Source of the DNA: Cupriavidus sp. D384
GTDB taxonomy: Bacteria > Pseudomonadota > Gammaproteobacteria > Burkholderiales > Burkholderiaceae
Length of the DNA stretch: 64,000 nt
Reading direction: 5' to 3'
NCBI RefSeq assembly: GCF_001652915.1
Contig: NZ_BBQI01000101.1
Span: forward strand, 54,672-118,671
A program made the translations under genes and the position numbers. Positions 8,390 to 15,849 of the stretch are shown here, one piece after another (positions within the stretch are counted from its first letter, which is position 1; the number at the start of each line of letters is the position of its first letter). The notes under the pieces were generated by a model. The model searched no databases. It saw nothing but the letters and a program-made list of their open reading frames with translations, and was not told where the DNA came from.

Positions 8390-10200
8390 GCCTGGGCGCC
8401 CGGGTCGAGAAAGCGGATCTCGAACGTGTGTTCGCCCACTTCGCCTGCCTGGCGCACCAGCTGGTAAAGCCGCGTGGCCGTGATTGCGCCGTTGCCGTTG
8501 GCGTCGATGTCGGCGCCATGGCTCTCGCCCGGCGCCTTGCCGTCGATCGTCACCACGAAGCGCACCGCGCGGCCATCGGCGGCGGGCCCCAGCACCAGGT
8601 GCAGGTCGCGGGCCTGGAAGCGGTAGCGGATGCTGCCGTCGGCGCGCTCTGCAGTGGCGAACTCCGGTCCCACCGTCCATTGGCCCGCCAGCCCCCACTG
8701 GTTCAGGTGCAGCTTGCCATCCAGGGCGTAATTGCGCGGCGCGTCGGGGCGGATGCCGCCCGCCGAGGCGAAGTTCGACGCCTGGTTGTAGCCCACATAG
8801 GTCTCGCCCGAGCGGACATTGCGCAGGTCGGGGGCGGCCTGCGCGCCCCTGGCGTCGGGCACCACCACGTCGCGCGACGCCGACGGCTGGCCGGCTTCGG
8901 CCAGCAGCGTCTGGATCACGCGCTCGGAATTCGCATAGTCGCCTTCGCCAAACTGGTGATGGCGGATATTGCCGCGCGCATCGACGAAGTAGGCCGCCGG
9001 CCAGTAGTTGTTGTTGAAGGCGCGCCAGATGTTGTAGTCGCTGTCCACCGCCACCGGGAAGCCGATCTTGAAGTCGCCGATGGCGCGGCGCACGTTGTCA
9101 GGCTTCTTTTCGAACGCGAACTCGGGCGTGTGCACGCCGATCACCTGCAGGCCCGGATACTTGTCGGCCCAGGCGCGCAGGTAGGGCAGCGTGCGGATGC
9201 AATTGATGCATGAGTACGTCCAGAAATAGACCAGCGTGACCTTGCCCTGCAGCTGCTGGCGCGTGATGGGTGCGCCGTTGGGCGTGTTGAACCACTGGAC
9301 CGCGCCGTCGAGCGACGGCAACTGGCCTTCCACCGGCAGGCGGTTGCCGACGCCGTAGCCCTCGAATCCCGTACCGTTGGCCGCCAGCAGCATGCCGGCA
9401 TTGGCCCCGGGGCCGGCTTCACCGGAAGCGGTGGCGGCCGTGGCCGGCACCTCGTTCCCAGCCTGCGGCGCCGGCGCCGATGCGTTGTGCAGCCGGTCGA
9501 CCAGCGCCTGTTCCAGCCGGGCCGGGCCGCTGACGGACAGCCGCGCCAGGAAGCCGGTATCGGCCCCGATGGCAATGGCGGCCACGCCGCCCAGCACGCC
9601 AACCCCCAGGCCGCGGCGCAGCCATTCGCCAGCCCCCATCGACCGCTTCATCGCCGCGAACAGGCGGCCGCCCACGCCCAGCGCGGCGGCCAGCGACGTG
9701 GCAGCGCCTGCCGCATAGGCCACCAGCAGCAGCGAGCTTTGCACGCTGGCGCCCTGCAGCGCGGCCGTGGTCAGCACGATGCCCAGGATCGGGCCCGCGC
9801 AGGGGGCCCACAACATGCCCGTTGCCACGCCCAGCAGCAACGACGCCCACGGCGATGCCGCGCCGGCCGTGCCATCGCCGGCCAGCCGGTTGCCCAGCGC
9901 CACCACGGGCCGGGTGAGCGCGTCGGCCAGCCTGGGTACGAGCAGCGACACGCCGAACATCGCCAGCAAGGCCAGCGCGGCATAGCGGCCATATTCGTTG
10001 GCGCGCACCGCCCAGGCGCCACCCACCGATGCCAGCGTGGCTACCGCTGCAAAGGTCAGCGCCATGCCGGCCAGCATCGGCAGCCGTCCGCGCAGGAATG
10101 GCTGGCCGCTGCCGCTCAGTACGAATGGCAGCACCGGCAGGATGCACGGGCTCAGGATGGTCAGGGCACCGCCCAGGTAGGCAAGGATCAGCAGCGTCAT
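8368..10200 (-). CDS. dipZ: DipZ-type CcdA/thioredoxin fusion protein
   Basis: 610 residues from the ATG at 10200 (SD AAAGGAACCC); the longer in-frame extension lacks a membrane start and was rejected. Residues 1-240 are a CcdA/DsbD-type transmembrane domain (GGALTILSPCILPVLPFVLSG, GVATGMLWAPCAGPILGIVL) with the paired cysteines that carry electrons across the membrane. A linker follows, then a periplasmic TlpA-like thioredoxin domain with CINC (Cys331, Cys334). The C-terminal 150 residues are the beta-sandwich domain of DipZ-type proteins (GETYVGYNQASNFASAGG). It moves reducing power from cytoplasmic thioredoxin to periplasmic thiols. It is divergent from the two-component genes, and its thioredoxin domain is a paralogue of the stand-alone protein at 13929. 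Confidence 0.92.
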   Translation of the reverse strand: MTLLILAYLGGALTILSPCILPVLPFVLSGSGQPFLRGRLPMLAGMALTFAAVATLASVGGAWAVRANEYGRYAALALLAMFGVSLLVPRLADALTRPVVALGNRLAGDGTAGAASPWASLLLGVATGMLWAPCAGPILGIVLTTAALQGASVQSSLLLVAYAAGAATSLAAALGVGGRLFAAMKRSMGAGEWLRRGLGVGVLGGVAAIAIGADTGFLARLSVSGPARLEQALVDRLHNASAPAPQAGNEVPATAATASGEAGPGANAGMLLAANGTGFEGYGVGNRLPVEGQLPSLDGAVQWFNTPNGAPITRQQLQGKVTLVYFWTYSCINCIRTLPYLRAWADKYPGLQVIGVHTPEFAFEKKPDNVRRAIGDFKIGFPVAVDSDYNIWRAFNNNYWPAAYFVDARGNIRHHQFGEGDYANSERVIQTLLAEAGQPSASRDVVVPDARGAQAAPDLRNVRSGETYVGYNQASNFASAGGIRPDAPRNYALDGKLHLNQWGLAGQWTVGPEFATAERADGSIRYRFQARDLHLVLGPAADGRAVRFVVTIDGKAPGESHGADIDANGNGAITATRLYQLVRQAGEVGEHTFEIRFLDPGAQAYAFTFG

Positions 10201-10297
10201 GGTCGGGTTCCTTTCGGCAAGGATGAGGGGCCAGCAATCTGGCATGCCCCAATGAGACGCCCGTGATCTACCGTAAATGTGTCGCCAACCGGCGAAG

Positions 10298-10311
10298 TTG
10301 TATGGCTTTGT
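10298..10311. promoter_or_regulatory. TTGT-N6-TTGT 10-bp direct repeat, candidate response-regulator site
   Basis: TTGTATGGCTTTGT lies in the 229-bp region between dipZ and the response-regulator gene. The TTGT units are spaced exactly 10 bp apart, the layout preferred by OmpR-family tandem dimers. The same pattern (TTGTA-N-G-N-C-TTTGT) recurs at 12703-12718 upstream of the repeat protein gene. Assignment to the adjacent regulator is inference. Confidence 0.45.
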
Positions 10312-10429
10312 GGGACCGCAGCCGCCAGATACATTGCGATACACGCGAAGGCCCGGCCGCCCATACAATCTCGCCAACAGACTGATTGTTCACATTTTTC
10401 CTAAAAATAGATCGCCAGGGGTGAAGCTG

Positions 10430-11173
10430 ATGGAATCGCATGTCGACCATGTCCTGATCGTCGATGACGACCGGGAGATCCGGGAGTTGGTATCCACTTA
10501 CCTGACCAAGAACGGGCTGCGGGTGACCATGGCGCCGGATGGCCGGCATATGCGGCAGTTCCTGGACGCCAACACGGTCGACCTGATCGTGCTGGACGTG
10601 ATGCTGCCCGGCGACGATGGCCTGGTGCTGTGCCGCGAACTGCGCGCCGGCAAGCACAAGTCCACGCCGGTGCTGATGCTGACCGCCCGCGACGACGAGA
10701 CCGACCGCATCATCGGCCTGGAAATGGGGGCCGACGACTACCTGACCAAGCCGTTCGCGGCACGCGAGCTGCTGGCGCGCATCAAGGCCGTGCTGCGCCG
10801 TACCCGGATGCTGCCGCCGAACCTGCAGATCACCGAGGCCGGGCAGATGCTGGCATTCGGCGACTGGCAGCTGGACACCACGGCACGTCACCTGATCGAC
10901 AACGAAGGCACCATCGTCGCGCTGAGCGGCGCCGAATACCGGCTGCTGCGCGTCTTCGTGGACCACCCGCAGCGCGTGCTGAACCGCGACCAGCTGCTGA
11001 ACCTGACCCAGGGCCGCGAAGCCGACATGTTCGAGCGGTCGGTGGACCTGCTGGTCAGCCGCCTGCGCCAGCGCCTGAAGGACGATGCGCGCGAGCCGGC
11101 CTATATCAAGACGGTGCGCAGCGAGGGCTATGTGTTCTCGATGCCCGTGGAGATCACGGAGGCCCGTCAGTGA
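10430..11173 (+). CDS. OmpR-family response regulator
   Basis: 247 residues from the ATG at 10430, preceded by AGGGGTGA; a GTG at 10421 is an alternative start. Residues 5-120 form the receiver: acidic pair in VLIVDDDREIRE, phospho-acceptor Asp56 in IVLDVMLPGDDG, Thr in MLTARDDE and Lys in YLTKPFAARELL. Residues about 145-240 form the winged-helix DNA-binding domain (ALSGAEYRLLRVFVDHPQRVLNRDQL, RSVDLLVSRLRQRL, IKTVRSEGYVF). It overlaps the sensor kinase gene by four bases. Likely targets are dipZ and the repeat-protein/ohr/thioredoxin operon, which share a 10-bp direct repeat. Confidence 0.95.
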   Translation: MESHVDHVLIVDDDREIRELVSTYLTKNGLRVTMAPDGRHMRQFLDANTVDLIVLDVMLPGDDGLVLCRELRAGKHKSTPVLMLTARDDETDRIIGLEMGADDYLTKPFAARELLARIKAVLRRTRMLPPNLQITEAGQMLAFGDWQLDTTARHLIDNEGTIVALSGAEYRLLRVFVDHPQRVLNRDQLLNLTQGREADMFERSVDLLVSRLRQRLKDDAREPAYIKTVRSEGYVFSMPVEITEARQ

Positions 11174-12474
11174 GCACGCGCCGCTGGCGCTGGCCCCATA
11201 CCATGGGGTCGCGCCTGTTCCTGATCCTGCTGGCGGGCATGATCGTCGCGCATCTGATGTCGTTTGCCGTGCTGTTTTCGGAGCGATACATGTCGGCGCG
11301 GCAGGTCATGCTGGGCACGCTGGAGACCGACGTGGCGACATCGGTGGCGATCCTGGACCGGATTCCGGCCGCCGAACGCCCGCAGTGGCTGCCACGCGTG
11401 AACCGTGGCAACTACCAGTACATCCTGGGGCCGGGATCGCCGGGGGTGCCGGAAATGACGCAGCGCGGGCGCGATATCGCCGAGCGCATCATGGAGGCCA
11501 CCGGCACGCACTACCCGGTCACGGTGCAGTCGATTCCGGGCGACGGCAAGCAGCTTCAGGCGCACCTGACGCTGAGCGACGGCAGTCCGCTGACCATCGA
11601 CGTGCATCCGCGCATGACGCCCATCGCCGAGTGGCTGCCCTATGTGCTGGTGCTGCAGTTGCTGCTGCTGATCCTGTGCTGCTGGTTCGCCGTGCGCCTG
11701 TCGATCCGCCCGCTGGTGGCGCTGGCCGACGCCGCCGACGCGCTCAATCCGAATACCCGCTCGCAGCCGCTGGACGAGCACGGTCCCACGGAACTGGCGC
11801 AGGCGGCGCGGGCCTTCAACGCCATGCGCGACCGCATCGCGCATTTTGTCGAGGAACGCGTGCAGATCCTGGCTGCCATCTCGCACGACCTGCAGACGCC
11901 CATCACGCGGATGAAGCTGCGCGCGGAGATGGCCGAGGATTCCGAGGAAAAACGCAAGCTGGTGAGCGACCTGGCGGAAATCCAGACGCTGGTGCGCGAA
12001 GGGCTGGCCTACGCGCGCAGTACCGGCGGGGATTCCGAGGAGGCGTCCCGCATCGATCTGGGATCGTTTGTCGAAAGCCTGGTCTACGACTACCAGGACA
12101 CCGGCAAGGACGTGACAATTGGCGAGAACGCCGGTGGCGCCATCGTCACGCGACGCAATGCCCTGCGACGGGTGCTGACCAACCTGATCGACAACGCCAT
12201 CAAATATGGCGGAGGGGCCGCAGAAGTGGGCGTCCGCCGCGAACGCGACACCGTGGTCATATCGATCATGGACCGGGGCCCCGGCATCCCCGAAGACAAG
12301 CTCGAGGCCGTGTTGCAGCCGTTTGTACGGCTGGAAGGCTCGCGCAACCGCGAGACCGGCGGCACCGGCCTGGGCCTGGCCATCGCCCATCAGCTTGCAG
12401 CGGCCATCGGCGGCTCGCTGACCCTGCGCAACCGCGAAGGCGGCGGCCTGGCGGCCGATATCAGGCTGGGCTGA
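11170..12474 (+). CDS. Sensor histidine kinase (partner of the adjacent response regulator)
   Basis: 434 residues from the GTG at 11170, which overlaps the regulator stop (GTGA). TM1 is near residues 14-35 (LFLILLAGMIVAHLMSFAVL), a periplasmic loop of about 120 residues follows, and TM2 is near 158-178 (YVLVLQLLLLILCCWFAV). Then come a HAMP linker, the dimerisation helix with His239 in AAISHDLQTPITRMKL, and the ATPase domain with N box LIDNAIKYGGG, DRGPGIPEDKLE and GTGLGLAI. It is an EnvZ/RstB-like architecture without PAS domains, and the periplasmic loop lacks a recognisable metal or cysteine motif. The signal is probably periplasmic redox or envelope stress, judging by the neighbours. Confidence 0.94.
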   Translation: MSTRRWRWPHTMGSRLFLILLAGMIVAHLMSFAVLFSERYMSARQVMLGTLETDVATSVAILDRIPAAERPQWLPRVNRGNYQYILGPGSPGVPEMTQRGRDIAERIMEATGTHYPVTVQSIPGDGKQLQAHLTLSDGSPLTIDVHPRMTPIAEWLPYVLVLQLLLLILCCWFAVRLSIRPLVALADAADALNPNTRSQPLDEHGPTELAQAARAFNAMRDRIAHFVEERVQILAAISHDLQTPITRMKLRAEMAEDSEEKRKLVSDLAEIQTLVREGLAYARSTGGDSEEASRIDLGSFVESLVYDYQDTGKDVTIGENAGGAIVTRRNALRRVLTNLIDNAIKYGGGAAEVGVRRERDTVVISIMDRGPGIPEDKLEAVLQPFVRLEGSRNRETGGTGLGLAIAHQLAAAIGGSLTLRNREGGGLAADIRLG

Positions 12475-12492
12475 GTCCTTTCGGCCACCGCT

Positions 12493-12540
12493 GGTTTGCT
12501 CCCCTCTTCCGCTTGCGGGAGAGGGGCCGGGGAGAGGGCG
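12493..12540. repeat. REP-like intergenic hairpin
   Basis: The arms CCCCTCTTCCGC (12501-12512) and GCGGGAGAGGGG (12515-12526) pair over 12 bp with one G-U pair and a TT loop. GCCGGGGAGAGGGC follows. The flanking GGTTTGCTCCCCTCT is the reverse complement of the element at 49837-49857, which shows these belong to one dispersed family. Such elements sit at gene ends and may act as mRNA-stabilising or termination structures. Confidence 0.7.
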
Positions 12541-12702
12541 GGCGCTTCAAATCGCAGCCGGCAGGCCACCAGCGGCTCGCCCCTCTCCCTTACCCCGCTT
12601 CCCAACCCGCTCCCATGCATGGAAGTGCGGAGTGCCGCAAGGCGCATGTTTTCTTTTCTCCCTTCCCTCCGCAGTTCTTGTCCTCTTCCGGGCATCCCCC
12701 TT

Positions 12703-12718
12703 TTTGTACGCCTTTGTA
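12703..12718. promoter_or_regulatory. TTTGTA-N4-TTTGTA direct repeat, candidate response-regulator site
   Basis: TTTGTACGCCTTTGTA has a 10-bp period and lies 174 bp upstream of the repeat-protein start. It matches the element at 10298-10311 between dipZ and the response regulator in the TTGTA and TTTGT units and in two of the four spacer bases. The shared layout suggests binding by the OmpR-family regulator encoded at 10430. Confidence 0.45.
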
Positions 12719-12891
12719 TCAGGCCGTCGCGACGATACGTGCCCTGACACTACGGCCGCCAAGTCGCTACGGGCGCGATACGTGGGCCGCCTTAAATACG
12801 GTCCATGGCAGCGCGACGCACAAACGACAGAGCGAAAACGCTGCCAGGCAATCGACCGAATCGACCGCATACCACTGAAAAGGAAACCATC

Positions 12892-13365
12892 ATGTCCAAG
12901 AACCTCACCAAGCGCCTTGTTCTCGCCGTTGCCCTGGTTGCCGCCGCCGCTGGCGCACAGGCTTCCGTTGTCGGTGCCCGCGACGTGTACACCGACGGCG
13001 CCCGTGCCGTGCAGGGTGCACGCGATGTGTTCAGCGAAGGTGCCCGCTCGGCCACCGACGCCCGCGACCCGTACACCGAAGGTGCCCGCTCGGTGCAGGA
13101 GCCGCGCAGCCCGTACTACGACGGCGCCCGCTCGGTACAGGAACCGCGCAGCCCCTACTACGACGGCGCACACACCGTAGCCGGCCTGGATCGCACGGGC
13201 GTCTCGGCCCCGCCGGCCCGCTCGGCCGACCCGTACCTGGACGGCGCCCGCACGCTGGACCCGTACTACGAAGGCGCCCACACGGTGGCCGGCATGGACC
13301 GCACCGGCGTCTCGGCCGACCCGGCACGCAGCGTCGATCCGTACCTGGACGGCGCCTACGCCTGA
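12892..13365 (+). CDS. Exported tandem-repeat protein A (ARDxYxDGARxV repeats), unknown function
   Basis: 157 residues, ATG at 12892 with AAAAGGAAACC upstream. A signal peptide (residues 1-23, ending AQA) is followed almost entirely by short repeats of about 13 residues. The consensus is A-R-D/S-x-Y-x-D/E-G-A-R/H-x-V, for example ARDVYTDGARAV, ARDVFSEGARSA and PRSPYYDGARSV. Late copies are extended by AGLDRTGVSA or AGMDRTGVSA. There are no cysteines after the signal peptide. The same repeat grammar recurs in protein B at 15144-15542, so they form a family. Eight YxDGA-type units are visible. The repeats are acidic/basic balanced and rich in Tyr, Asp and Arg. It heads a probable operon with ohr and the thioredoxin, ended by the terminator at 14536. 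No database family was recognised by eye. Confidence 0.8.
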   Translation: MSKNLTKRLVLAVALVAAAAGAQASVVGARDVYTDGARAVQGARDVFSEGARSATDARDPYTEGARSVQEPRSPYYDGARSVQEPRSPYYDGAHTVAGLDRTGVSAPPARSADPYLDGARTLDPYYEGAHTVAGMDRTGVSADPARSVDPYLDGAYA

Positions 13366-13428
13366 GTCCCCGAAATCCCGAATCCGCATCCTCACAACCA
13401 GACCACTGAAAGAGACAAGGAAACCATC

Positions 13429-13848
13429 ATGGCCCGTATCGAAAAAGTCCTGTACACCGGCAAGGTCCACATCACGTCCGGCGGCCGCGACGGCTCGGCC
13501 CGCAGCGACGACGGCAAGCTCGACATCGACCTGTCGTCGCCCGGCAGCAAGGGCAACGGCACCAACCCCGAGCAGCTGCTGGCTGCCGGCTGGTCTGCCT
13601 GCTTTATCGGCGCCATCGGCCTGGCAGCGGGCAAGCAGAAGATCAAGCTGCCGGAAGACCTGTCTGTAGATGCCGAAGTGGACCTGGGCACGGCCGGCGT
13701 GGAGTACCTGCTGCAGGCACGGCTACGGGTGCATATCCCCGGCATCGAGCGCCACGTGGCGCAGGCGCTGGTGGACACCGCGCACCGCACCTGCCCGTAC
13801 TCGAAGGCGCTGCACGGCAACATCCATATCGAAACCGAACTGGTCTGA
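13429..13848 (+). CDS. ohr: Ohr-type organic hydroperoxide resistance protein (OsmC superfamily)
   Basis: 139 residues, the usual Ohr length, with SD AGACAAGGAAACC. The two redox cysteines are present: Cys58 in LLAAGWSACFIGA and Cys122 in HRTCPYSKALHGNI. The CPYS-x-A-x-x-G-N-I signature and length fit Ohr better than OsmC. Ohr reduces organic and lipid hydroperoxides in the cytoplasm using lipoylated proteins as reductant. It lies 63 bp after repeat protein A and 80 bp before the thioredoxin gene, with no separate promoter obvious by eye. No OhrR-type MarR gene is adjacent, so control by the two-component system is plausible. Confidence 0.9.
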   Translation: MARIEKVLYTGKVHITSGGRDGSARSDDGKLDIDLSSPGSKGNGTNPEQLLAAGWSACFIGAIGLAAGKQKIKLPEDLSVDAEVDLGTAGVEYLLQARLRVHIPGIERHVAQALVDTAHRTCPYSKALHGNIHIETELV

Positions 13849-13928
13849 CCAGTGCCGCATCGCCCCGTCGACCCGCCGATCCGCCAGCCGGGTCACGGGG
13901 CGAGCATCTCCTGAAAGGCCCCTGAATC

Positions 13929-14483
13929 ATGCGTAACGTATTCCGCGCCATGCTTGCCGCCATCGGCATCGCGGCCATCTACACCTTCGGCACCGGCGCC
14001 ATCGCCGAAAGTCCCAAGGTTGGCGACCAGGGCGCCGCGCCCGAATTCGTGGGGATCAACCACTGGCTGAATTCCGAGCCGCTCACGATGCAGCAACTGC
14101 GCGGCAAGGTCGTACTGGTCGACTTCTGGACGTACGCCTGCGGCAACTGCGTGAACACGCTGCCGTATGTGAAACAGTGGTACGACAAGTACAAGGACCA
14201 GGGCCTGGTGGTGGTGGGTGTCCACACGCCGGAATTCCCGTTCGAGAAATCGACGGAGAACGTGCAGGCCGCGCTCAAGCGCCATGACATCCGCTATCCG
14301 GTGGCGCAAGACAACATGTACGGCACGTGGTCCGCATATCGCAACCAGTACTGGCCCGCGCTCTACCTGATCGACGCCAACGGCCGCATCGTGTACCAGC
14401 ACTACGGCGAGGGCCGCTACAAGGAAACCGAGGCGGCCATCCAGAAGCTGCTGGCGGAACGCAAGCCGGCACAACCGCAGTGA
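13929..14483 (+). CDS. Periplasmic TlpA/DipZ-like thioredoxin-fold protein
   Basis: 184 residues. An N-terminal signal or anchor segment (residues 7-26) is followed by one thioredoxin-like domain with the active site CGNC (Cys71, Cys74) in VDFWTYACGNCVNTLPYVKQW. It also has HTPEFPFEK, GTWSAYRNQYWPALYLIDANG and a C-terminal HYGEGRY. It is closely related to the thioredoxin domain of the DipZ-like protein at 8368-10200, which has the same WTY-C-x-N-C, HTPEF and YWPA-Y motifs. That protein may be its source of electrons. It is the last gene of the repeat-protein/ohr/thioredoxin group and is followed by a strong terminator. Confidence 0.9.
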   Translation: MRNVFRAMLAAIGIAAIYTFGTGAIAESPKVGDQGAAPEFVGINHWLNSEPLTMQQLRGKVVLVDFWTYACGNCVNTLPYVKQWYDKYKDQGLVVVGVHTPEFPFEKSTENVQAALKRHDIRYPVAQDNMYGTWSAYRNQYWPALYLIDANGRIVYQHYGEGRYKETEAAIQKLLAERKPAQPQ

Positions 14484-14535
14484 GTGTGCGGCCGGTGCGC
14501 AGTGATCGAAGTCCCAGCTGGCTTCGGAAACCTGG

Positions 14536-14563
14536 AAGGGCCTTGTTCGCAAGGCTCTTTTTT
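14536..14563 (+). terminator. Rho-independent terminator after the thioredoxin gene
   Basis: The stem AAGGGCCTTG / CAAGGCTCTT contains one G-U pair and the six perfect pairs GCCTTG/CAAGGC, with a TTCG tetraloop. It runs into T6 (14558-14563). It lies 52 bp after the thioredoxin stop and closes the operon that starts with repeat protein A. Confidence 0.85.
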
Positions 14564-14583
14564 ATTGGTCTGCCGCCGCCGCG

Positions 14584-14919
14584 CTACTGGCCGTCCAGCA
14601 AGACCATCGTCAACAGCACCGACGCATCGGTCAGCGCTTTCACGTCATGCCGGACATTGCCGGCCAGGTAGATCAGGTCGCCGGGTTTCAGACGCTGCGA
14701 GCCGTGGTCGAGTGCGACTTCGACTTCGCCTTCGATGCACTGGATGGTCAAGGGGCCGGCCACGGCGTGCGGAGGCAGTTGTTTGCCTGCCAGCATCACC
14801 AGGCGGGCCACTTCCATGTGAGGGGCCTTGAACAGCGCGGTGGTGGGGGTGTTCTTGAGGTTGGCGCCAAGCGGTAGCACGCTGGCGGTCTGGCCGGAAG
14901 ACAGGTGGGGAATCGACAT
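14584..14919 (-). CDS. Small cupin protein
   Basis: 111 residues forming a single beta-barrel cupin. The first cupin motif region is AGKQLPPHAVAGPLTIQCIEGEVEV and the second is LKPGDLIYLAGNVRHDVKAL. The usual first-motif HxH is reduced to one His (PPHA), while the second-motif His (RHD) is retained, so metal binding is uncertain. It resembles small regulatory or detoxification cupins common next to stress genes. It points toward the operon terminator and away from protein B. Confidence 0.8.
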   Translation of the reverse strand: MSIPHLSSGQTASVLPLGANLKNTPTTALFKAPHMEVARLVMLAGKQLPPHAVAGPLTIQCIEGEVEVALDHGSQRLKPGDLIYLAGNVRHDVKALTDASVLLTMVLLDGQ

Positions 14920-15143
14920 GGCTTCGCTCGCTGACTGGGGATTGGCTGGTTCTGCAGTCGCGCCTTCCTGCGCGCGGCAGGTTTCAGTCTATTGCCAAAA
15001 CACGTGCACGGCACAGCGCGGCGGAGGGCGAGTGTGGCGCAGGCAGCGTATGTCGACCCGGGGTGGCCTGGCGCGCGGGCGATTTTGTTGGCGATCGGGG
15101 TGGCGGGTCACGTCGCGACAGGCGTGACCCGCAGGCTGGCGGC

Positions 15144-15542
15144 TCAGGCCAGCGCGCCGTCCGTGTAGACGTCGATCGTGCGCGAGGGCGCCGCCGATAC
15201 GCCGCGGAGGTCCATGCCGGCCAGTGCGCCGTCGGTGTAGACGTCGATCACGCGCGAGGGCGCGGCTGACACGCCACGAAGGTCCATCCCTGACAGGGAA
15301 CGGTCATTGTCGATTTCGCGCGTGGTCGGAGCCACGACACGTGCGCCTTCGCTGAAGGTATCAAATCGGCCGGTGCGGGCGCCATCGCTGTAGACATCGC
15401 GCGCGTCGATGCGGAAGTTGTAGCCGTACCTGTCGCCAGCGTGCGTGCTGTCGCGCGGGCCCGAGGCATGGGCGCCGCCTGCCGCCAGGCCGAGGGCCAG
15501 GGCAGTGGTGGAGAGAAGGGAAATGGTGAATCTGCGTGACAT
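15144..15542 (-). CDS. Exported tandem-repeat protein B, paralogue of protein A
   Basis: 132 residues from the ATG at 15542 (SD TTGGAGCTTTGCC). A signal peptide covers residues 1-26 (GGAHA). The mature part carries the same repeat grammar as protein A at 12892: ARDVYSDGARTG, FDTFSEGARVV, then two near-identical blocks GMDLRGVSAAPSR-x-IDVYTDGALA. No cysteines or known domains are present in the mature part. The C-terminal block is duplicated almost exactly at the DNA level. Shared D-x-Y-T-D-G-A and GMD-x-x-GVSA-x-P units make common descent with protein A clear. It is transcribed away from the diguanylate cyclase gene. Confidence 0.78.
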   Translation of the reverse strand: MSRRFTISLLSTTALALGLAAGGAHASGPRDSTHAGDRYGYNFRIDARDVYSDGARTGRFDTFSEGARVVAPTTREIDNDRSLSGMDLRGVSAAPSRVIDVYTDGALAGMDLRGVSAAPSRTIDVYTDGALA

Positions 15543-15849
15543 GGCAAAGCTCCAAAGGCAGGTGAAACACAACGGAACGCCGCGAGACGTTCCTCTGCTA
15601 TTACGCAGTTCCCGTACCAGCGGATGCAGGTGGCCGAATGTGGCGGCGCTGGCGCGCCAGCGCTGAAAAACGCCCGCGGACGTTGGCCGCCCGCCAACAC
15701 CGCGTCCGACGGGTGGCGGGGAATGGCCGACACCTGGCCGCCGGGTCAGGTCGGCGTCAGGCCCGTCTGATAGCGTCGCGCAGGCGTATAGAGATCGGCC
15801 GAACTGCCGTTATCTCCGGTACCCCCGCATCCGATGGCCCAGACAATTG
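15543..15849. other. 307-bp divergent intergenic region with an 18-bp palindrome
   Basis: The region separates protein B from the GGDEF gene. It holds an inverted repeat GGAACG...CGTTCC (15574-15593), 31 bp upstream of protein B, and the perfect palindrome at 15646-15663. No ORF with a signal of its own was found. Confidence 0.5.
15646..15663. promoter_or_regulatory. Perfect 18-bp palindrome GCGCTGGCG/CGCCAGCGC
   Basis: The sequence is fully symmetric without a spacer and lies about 100 bp upstream of protein B and 190 bp upstream of the GGDEF gene. It could be an operator or one arm of a structural element. An A-run follows on the + strand, giving a T-run on the minus strand only upstream of the hairpin, so it is not a canonical terminator for protein B transcripts. 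Confidence 0.35.

Larger units (their letters stand above)
12475..12891. other. 417-bp non-coding region with REP-like hairpin and promoter-type repeats
   Basis: After the kinase stop comes a REP-like hairpin (12501-12526). An inverted partial copy of its arm (GCCCCTCTCC) lies near 12580. A stretch rich in CT follows, then the TTTGTA-N4-TTTGTA repeat at 12703-12718. Two copies of CGATACGTG sit at 12733-12741 and 12776-12784. The last 100 bp are less GC-rich and lead into the AAAAGGAAACC ribosome site of the repeat protein. No convincing ORF was seen. Confidence 0.6.

Noticed and set aside
12892..13365. Short regular DNA repeats, considered as a CRISPR array
   Set aside because: Repeats follow the codon frame of a signal-peptide protein, are degenerate, and there are no unique spacers or cas genes. 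The 21-bp repeats at 26700-26900 are likewise heptad codons.
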